Assembly: GCA_033854175.1 (NCBI GenBank)
Contig: JAWOKN010000056.1
Coordinates: 1-64,000 of the forward strand
Length of the DNA stretch: 64,000 nucleotides
Source: DATKPE01 sp033854175
GTDB lineage: Bacteria > Bacteroidota > Ignavibacteria > UBA10030 > SZUA-254
Direction of reading: 5' to 3'
Part shown: positions 59,389-64,000 of the stretch, piece by piece
How positions within the stretch are numbered: the stretch's first letter is position 1
Layout of the letters: the number at the start of each line of letters is the position of its first letter
Translations under genes and position numbers: made by a program
Notes under the pieces: model-generated
The model's input: the letters and a program-made list of their open reading frames with translations, nothing else
Told to the model about the DNA's origin: nothing
The model's database searches: none

Positions 59389-59811
59389 TCAGAAATACTT
59401 GACTTTGAAATCGAGGACCTCCAACCGCGAAGGACGTCCCCTGTTGTTTCGAGCATTTTCCATTTCCCGGGAAAAGAAATCCTTATCGAGGCCATTCTTC
59501 TCAACTATGGATATCAGCCATTGCTCTTCATCCGCATGGATTACTTCATGATCGACGAAAGCGAGATGGAGCCCGTCCTTGACAAACTTGACAGCCAATT
59601 CCTTCGAAGAGAACGCCGGCGGTGCATCCTCGATATAGGGATTGTCAAGAATCTCATGGATGGCATTGTCGCAAAACTCCTTTTCGAAACCGAGGGATTT
59701 GCCGATGCTTTTCATCAGATCGATCTCAGGCTGAGTGATTTGCCGGTCCTTTCTTATGAGTAAGAGAAGACCTCTGAAATAATTACTCGCGTCAATAATA
59801 TCAAGTTTCAT
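59389..59811 (-). CDS. TerB-like / tellurite-resistance-fold protein
   Basis: The 140-residue all-helical protein shows the TerB pattern LLLIRKDRQITQPEIDLMKS, then LGFEKEFCDNAI and a second helical part FVDHEVIHADEEQWLISI. Acidic residues (D, E) at helix starts match the metal-binding positions of TerB only loosely. Function unknown. It lies 65 bases upstream of rsgA, same strand. Confidence 0.65.
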   Translation of the reverse strand: MKLDIIDASNYFRGLLLLIRKDRQITQPEIDLMKSIGKSLGFEKEFCDNAIHEILDNPYIEDAPPAFSSKELAVKFVKDGLHLAFVDHEVIHADEEQWLISIVEKNGLDKDFFSREMENARNNRGRPSRLEVLDFKVKYF

Positions 59812-60116
59812 TGCGCACCCGACCCACGGAATTGACGGTCACCGGTCTTTTCACCTGCAATACCAGACACCTTTCGAAAACTTTAACGTCATCCCGATCG
59901 TCTCAGTTATGATTCCGGGAAATTAGATACATGGAAAGAACGCCCGCCCCCGATGATAGGCTAATTTACAAAATCGTTAAGGGAAAAGAAACCCCGGATC
60001 AGGCATAAAGACATCCCGGGCAGAGATAAGTATCTGTTGTTCTACGATATGCGCGGTAACGATATTGATGAAAATAAGGGTGTAAATCATTATCCTCCCG
60101 GCGAGGAAAATCCATA
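59812..60116. other. Intergenic, no supported gene
   Basis: 305 bases between the TerB-like gene and the propeller protein; no open frame of note, no terminator with a T-run. A short TCCTC/GAGGA stem near 60094-60107 is weak. Confidence 0.35.
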
Positions 60117-62207
60117 TTATTTCACGAGCAGCATTGTTTCTGTCTTCGTATACTCTCCCGCCTGCAAGCGGTAGAAATAAGGTCCACTCGGCAACTCCGC
60201 GGCACTGAATGTTCTCGCATAGACCCCGGCCGCCAACCTCTCCCTGTCGATCATCGTCCCCACCAGCTGACCCAGCAGATTAAACACCTTCAACGTAACG
60301 ACCGATTGTTTCGGAAGGCCAAACGCAATTGTGGTTGATGGGTTAAAGGGATTGGGATAATTTCGCGACAGATAAAATCGCGCTGGCAGGGGATCGTGGG
60401 CGGGTTCAATCCCCGTCATCATCTCCGACAATGGACGTCTCCACACCCCGCTCGTCACCGTTCCTGCGAAAAGGTTTCCATTATTCACAGCAAAAGCATA
60501 AACCGTCGTATTCGGCATTCCCAGATTGACCTGGGTCCAGTACACCCCGTCGTTCGTCGAAAGAAAAATCCCGCTGTCACTTCCCGCAAAGATATTCAAC
60601 ACGCCCCCTCCCTGAATCGTCAAGAGCGACCTTATGTTGAAATTTGTCAGGCCTGAATCGGCAGGAACCCAGCTCCCACCGTTATTCGTTGAACAAAAAA
60701 CCCCCCCGCCCAGTGTGCCGGCAAAAAGGCGTGTTTCGGTACCGGCAAGAGCGCGCACGTCCAGATTCGACAGATTTGAACTGACATCGGTCCAGCTCGT
60801 TCCATTATTTGTGGAGAGGAAAACGCCACCGCCGGATGTCCCTGTAAACAAATTTGTCCCCCCGCCCCCGTCGGGGACAACGGCAAACGAGCGTATTATG
60901 GAATTCGTCAGGCCAGAATCGGCCGCACTCCAGCTCGTTCCATTATTCGTCGAGAGAAACACGCCGCCTCCGGAGCTACCCGCAAAGACAGTGCCACCGC
61001 TCACAGCGAGGGAACTGAAGAGGGGATAGATCAGGCCCGAATCAACAGGGATCCATTCCGTCCCATTATTGGTGGAGAGAAAAACCCCGCTGCGCGCTGC
61101 GGCAAAGAGATTCGTACCGCTCGACGCAAGGGCGGAGATATACACGTCGTACAGTCCGGAACTCGCCGGGGACCAGTTCAACCCGCCGTCGGTGGTGCGA
61201 AATACGCCGTTACCGGATGTTCCCGCGAAAACATTTATTCCATCGGAGGAAAGAGCCCTCACCGAGGTATTCGTCAGACCTGAGCTGGCAGAGCTCCAGC
61301 TTGTCCCATCATCCGTGGAAAGATAGACCCCACCGCCATACGTGCCGGCAAAAAGATTCGTTCCGTTGACGGCAATCGAATAGACCGAACCGTTGATCAA
61401 ACCCGAATCCACCGACACCCAGTTTTTCCCGCTGTTTGTTGACCGGAAGACGCCAGTACCGCCGCCTGCGTACAACGCCGTCCCTTTTGAAGCAAGAGTT
61501 CTAACATACGGATTCCATAAATCTGAATCGGCGCGGGTCCAATTTTGACCGTTATTGGTGGAAACACATACACCGCCGCCCCAGGTACCGGCAAAAAGAT
61601 ATGAACCGCTGACGGTCAGGGTACCCACTTGGGAATTTGTCAGTCCGGAGTTAACAGCAGTCCAGGCGGATCCGTTGTTCGTAGAACGAAAAACCCCATT
61701 GTTCATCGTCCCGGCAAATATGTTCACCCCGTTGACACCGAGGGCAAGAATGGATGAATCGGTCAATCCTCCGCTCGCAGACGTCCAGGTAAGCCCATTA
61801 TTGGTCGACCGGAAGACTCCGCTCCCGGATGTTCCCGCGAAGATACTCGTTCCATTCACAGCCAGGGACGATACAAACATGTTCCAGAGGCCGGAATTCC
61901 GTCCGGTCCATGTCGCCCCGTTATCCGTGGAAAGAAAAACACCGCCTCCGCGGGTACCCGCAAAGATATTCGTGCCGCTCAGGGCGAATGAATAGACATA
62001 CATACTGCTCAGACCAGAGGGAGTCCACGTCGAGCCGGTATTTGTGGAATGAAAAATCCCGTTATCAGTCCCCGCGAAAAGATCTGCACCATTAACGGCT
62101 ATGGCATACACATCGCCGCCAAAGGGACCGTTCGTCTGCACCCATTGAGCTTCAAGCTGATTCACCACAAAAGAGAATAAACACAGAAATGATACCATTC
62201 GCAGCAT
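60117..62207 (-). CDS. Secreted beta-propeller repeat protein with type IX sorting domain
   Basis: ATG 62207 follows AGGAGGG and starts a signal peptide (MLRMVSFLCLFSFVVNQLEA). The 696-residue protein has 13 full and one partial repeat of about 40 residues with the pattern LAVNGTNLFAGT-GGGVFxSTNNGxxW, the sort of Asp-box/YCF48-like blade found in sialidase and sortilin folds, so two seven-bladed propellers are likely. The last about 90 residues are a type IX sorting domain (NYPNPFNPSTTIAFGLPKQS ... SGPYFYRLQ). It should be exported and attached to the surface. Ligand unknown. Confidence 0.9.
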   Translation of the reverse strand: MLRMVSFLCLFSFVVNQLEAQWVQTNGPFGGDVYAIAVNGADLFAGTDNGIFHSTNTGSTWTPSGLSSMYVYSFALSGTNIFAGTRGGGVFLSTDNGATWTGRNSGLWNMFVSSLAVNGTSIFAGTSGSGVFRSTNNGLTWTSASGGLTDSSILALGVNGVNIFAGTMNNGVFRSTNNGSAWTAVNSGLTNSQVGTLTVSGSYLFAGTWGGGVCVSTNNGQNWTRADSDLWNPYVRTLASKGTALYAGGGTGVFRSTNSGKNWVSVDSGLINGSVYSIAVNGTNLFAGTYGGGVYLSTDDGTSWSSASSGLTNTSVRALSSDGINVFAGTSGNGVFRTTDGGLNWSPASSGLYDVYISALASSGTNLFAAARSGVFLSTNNGTEWIPVDSGLIYPLFSSLAVSGGTVFAGSSGGGVFLSTNNGTSWSAADSGLTNSIIRSFAVVPDGGGGTNLFTGTSGGGVFLSTNNGTSWTDVSSNLSNLDVRALAGTETRLFAGTLGGGVFCSTNNGGSWVPADSGLTNFNIRSLLTIQGGGVLNIFAGSDSGIFLSTNDGVYWTQVNLGMPNTTVYAFAVNNGNLFAGTVTSGVWRRPLSEMMTGIEPAHDPLPARFYLSRNYPNPFNPSTTIAFGLPKQSVVTLKVFNLLGQLVGTMIDRERLAAGVYARTFSAAELPSGPYFYRLQAGEYTKTETMLLVK

Positions 62208-62366
62208 AAACCCTCCTTGCACCATGCATTTGACCCATGAGATCGGAAATAAACAGTAACCCCTCTGCCCCCGGGAATTTACATCTGCAATCCACCATTA
62301 TACTACGGGACGAACATGGAAGTTCCACGGATAGGAAAATATTTTTCACGCCCATGAAGCTTTGAT

Positions 62367-62395
62367 AAAAGGCACGCCTGCCGCCTCTCAGGCGT
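62367..62395 (-). terminator. Terminator of the guanylyltransferase gene
   Basis: On the minus strand ACGCCTG, loop of eight, CAGGCGT, then GCC and TTTT; 7-bp stem directly after the stop at 62401. Confidence 0.65.
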
Positions 62396-62400
62396 ATGTG

Positions 62401-63321
62401 TCAGTGGGAAACTATCTTTAATCCCAGCAGCTCGACATCCCTGCGGATCCTATGCTCCTCACCCCAATCGCTCCAGAAGACATCGCCCACCTCGAGGACA
62501 TAAAAATCCCTCTTGATGCGTTCCAGAAACGCAAGAGAAAAGTTCACCGAGGGAATCATCCTAAATATCCGCTGAAGGACGGCAGTCTCGTCCGGGGTTC
62601 CGAGGGCGGATTTCAGTTCAAAGAACGCTTCATAAATGTCGGGGAGTAAAATTTCAAAATGCTGGAGAAACGTTCCGACGTTCCCGACGAGCACCATACT
62701 ATTCCAGAGATGGCCCTTTTCGTGCAGGCGACCGACAACATCAATGGAAGGCTTCTCGATAAAATCCCTGACATGGAAGAGGTTTTTATTCCTATGGGTG
62801 GCGATTTTTTCCCCCTTCTCGATCCACCCGTAATTTTCGTCGGGGTACTGCGGAGCAATACCAAGCGCGATCAGGTGATGAGGAAACCTCGCCGCATGCT
62901 GCAGGGCATATTCGATATAGCCCATAAAGCGGACCTCCTCGAGAATAAAATGGTCTGAGGGAAATATCACGACAAACGCATCCGGATCACGGTTATAGAC
63001 AGCCAGAAGCGGCAAAAGAATACCGGGGCCGGTTTCCCGGCAGCACGGCTGAATGATGAGAGTTGACGGAGGCTGGTCGCACAAATCACCCTTCACATAG
63101 GGAACATGTGCCTGATCGATAATCGTAAGAATCTGGTTTACGGGAAAAAGAAGGCGCACGCGGTCCAGGGTATGTCGCAGCATCGACCGCTTTCCGATGA
63201 TGGTGGCAAACTGTTTCGGGCGGTCGTCGCCGTGCAACGCGCGGATAAAGCCCTTCAGCCTGCGTCCCTCGCCCCCGGCAAGAATGATTGCCCATGAACG
63301 TGTGGTATCACTCACTGACAA
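62401..63321 (-). CDS. Mannose-1-phosphate guanylyltransferase-like nucleotidyltransferase
   Basis: The 306-residue protein is of the NTP_transferase family: LAGGEGRRL (nucleotide loop), RPKQFATIIGKRSML, VVIFPSDHFI with the metal Asp, and FIEKPS. This is the ManC/GMP type by the PKQF block; it makes GDP-mannose from mannose-1-phosphate and GTP for glycans. The start is TTG 63321 or GTG 63315; no ATG is in frame near it. The C-terminal isomerase domain of fused ManC is absent. It may differ in sugar specificity. Confidence 0.82.
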   Translation of the reverse strand: MSVSDTTRSWAIILAGGEGRRLKGFIRALHGDDRPKQFATIIGKRSMLRHTLDRVRLLFPVNQILTIIDQAHVPYVKGDLCDQPPSTLIIQPCCRETGPGILLPLLAVYNRDPDAFVVIFPSDHFILEEVRFMGYIEYALQHAARFPHHLIALGIAPQYPDENYGWIEKGEKIATHRNKNLFHVRDFIEKPSIDVVGRLHEKGHLWNSMVLVGNVGTFLQHFEILLPDIYEAFFELKSALGTPDETAVLQRIFRMIPSVNFSLAFLERIKRDFYVLEVGDVFWSDWGEEHRIRRDVELLGLKIVSH

Positions 63322-63463
63322 TGTTCCCTGATTATGTTACGGCAACGTTAACCAACCCCCGATCAAACTGCCATTACCCCTTATGCGAGTAAAATATACC
63401 ATCGCATGCCGAATTTTGCAACTCCCGGGTGAGGAACAGCACGGCGTCAACCGCCGAATCCGC

Positions 63464-63494
63464 AAAAAAATAGCCGGTTCAGACATGAACCGGC
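63464..63494 (-). terminator. Rho-independent terminator of the edge gene
   Basis: On the minus strand GCCGGTTC, loop ATGTCT, GAACCGGC, then TATTTTTTT (63464-63472). An 8-bp stem with a T-run, about 30 bases after the stop at 63527. Confidence 0.85.
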
Positions 63495-63526
63495 CAAGGC
63501 GGGGGTTTAGCCCCGGGGGGGACAAC

Positions 63527-64000
63527 CTAGAGAGTGCTATTCCCGTTCCCCTTCGGGACGCACTGAACCCAGCATCCGAAATTCTTCAATTCCTCAAGGC
63601 GGCACGACCAGACAATCTCATTATTCCAGACGGTGACATCGGGGCAGCCGTCGCACATATTCTGGCCGCCGTTCGGCATGAAGTCAATAGGCTGGATAAT
63701 CATGACAGACTGATAGTGGAGACCGCGGAAGAGGATTGCAGGACTGGTGAATAATTTCCTGAAAAACCGGCCGGTAATCCTCCGCACGCCCTCATCAAAC
63801 GGGGAAAGAAGCATCATCGCGCGTCCCCGCCGGGTATCCTTCGGTCCGGAATAGGCCAGATAGCGCCCTTTGATCAAATGATGTCCGGTCTGGATAATCT
63901 CCATAAACTTCGGGCCGACATAGCCGAGGATGCCGTCCTTCTTCGTACCGACGCGGCCCGTCAGCAGCCACTTGAACGAATCGGGTTTCTCGGTCCCGTT
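63527..64000 (-). CDS. C-terminal part of a Cys-containing protein, cut by the window edge
   Basis: The minus-strand frame is open from 64000 to the stop at 63527, 157 codons, so the N-terminus is outside the window. It contains WLLTGRVGTKKDGILGYVGP, then HHLIKGRYLAYSGPKDTRRG, and near the end MCDGCPDVTVWNNEIVWSCRLEE, a C-x2-C with a later Cys as in SPASM-type tails of radical SAM proteins. It may be the auxiliary-cluster end of such an enzyme; the part needed to decide is missing. Confidence 0.55.
   Translation of the reverse strand, partial: NGTEKPDSFKWLLTGRVGTKKDGILGYVGPKFMEIIQTGHHLIKGRYLAYSGPKDTRRGRAMMLLSPFDEGVRRITGRFFRKLFTSPAILFRGLHYQSVMIIQPIDFMPNGGQNMCDGCPDVTVWNNEIVWSCRLEELKNFGCWVQCVPKGNGNSTL

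Noticed and set aside
1..64000. CRISPR arrays, tRNA and rRNA genes
   Set aside because: I looked through the gene-free stretches and saw no regular spacer repeats, no cloverleaf-like segments ending in CCA and no rRNA motifs; a covariance-model search could still find a tRNA or small RNA that I missed.

Overview
The window looks like a chromosomal piece of a moderately GC-rich bacterium of the Bacteroidota/Chlorobiota-Ignavibacteria (FCB) group. Two secreted proteins end in the NYPNPFNPST-type C-terminal domain used by the type IX secretion system, start sites often lack a strong Shine-Dalgarno, and several families (DUF6132, TerB-like, PPDK-like ATP-grasp with receiver domains, DUF3795) are common in that group. 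The lifestyle implied is anaerobic to microaerobic: pyruvate:ferredoxin oxidoreductase, a branched-chain-type 2-oxoacid:ferredoxin oxidoreductase, many Fe-S proteins, cytochrome bd and Fe(II) uptake. The exact species cannot be told from the sequence. No rRNA, tRNA, CRISPR array or intact insertion sequence was seen.

Layout. 1-7.2 kb is an accessory patch: two tandem DUF1670 genes, IS3-family remnants, a truncated XRE regulator, a ClC-type chloride protein, an outer-membrane barrel and a broken kinase gene. 7.2-9 kb is a nine-haem cytochrome c with a type IX sorting domain. 9-11.4 kb is feoAB plus a small Cys-rich protein, under a near-perfect sigma-54 promoter. 11.5-23.4 kb is a long minus-strand gene run for amino-acid and 2-oxoacid catabolism (alanine dehydrogenase, CoA-transferase/hydrolase, malic enzyme-phosphotransacetylase, four-subunit 2-oxoacid oxidoreductase, Cys/Met lyase-type PLP enzyme), interleaved with odd small proteins: a thioredoxin fold without CXXC, two paralogous Cys-repeat proteins and a radical-SAM-like protein without its cluster cysteines. 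23.8-29.1 kb holds a barrel protein, a receiver/PPDK-like ATP-grasp protein and glutamate dehydrogenase.

29.5-36 kb has OsmC, cydAB, a HypC-like protein and a Ser/Thr kinase with TPRs. 36.3-43.6 kb is a compact operon: membrane GcvH-like protein, HybA-like ferredoxin, HybB/NrfD-like quinone-reactive subunit and a second Cys-rich GcvH-like protein, then a haem-binding sensor kinase, an NtrC-type sigma-54 activator and archaemetzincin. 43.8-53 kb is PFOR, a dihydroorotate-dehydrogenase-like protein, an Rrf2 Fe-S regulator, a polyferredoxin, a methyltransferase, OsmC, and small sulfur/redox proteins. 53.3-64 kb is general: peptide deformylase, M1 peptidase, two DUF3795 proteins, an aldo-keto-reductase-like protein, RsgA, TerB-like, a 14-repeat secreted beta-propeller, a mannose-1-phosphate guanylyltransferase-like enzyme and a truncated gene at the edge.

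The genes hang together as low-potential electron metabolism: 2-oxoacid oxidation makes reduced ferredoxin, the HybA/HybB-like membrane module could link such electrons to quinone, cytochrome bd removes oxygen, and the secreted multihaem cytochrome may move electrons outside. The strongest unexplained signals are (i) a shared palindrome abutting sigma-54 promoters at feoA and directly after the rrf2 gene, suggesting one Fe-S-sensing regulon, (ii) the GcvH-HybA-HybB-GcvH operon that has no catalytic subunit, and (iii) the Cys-repeat/degenerate-radical-SAM cluster beside the oxidoreductase.
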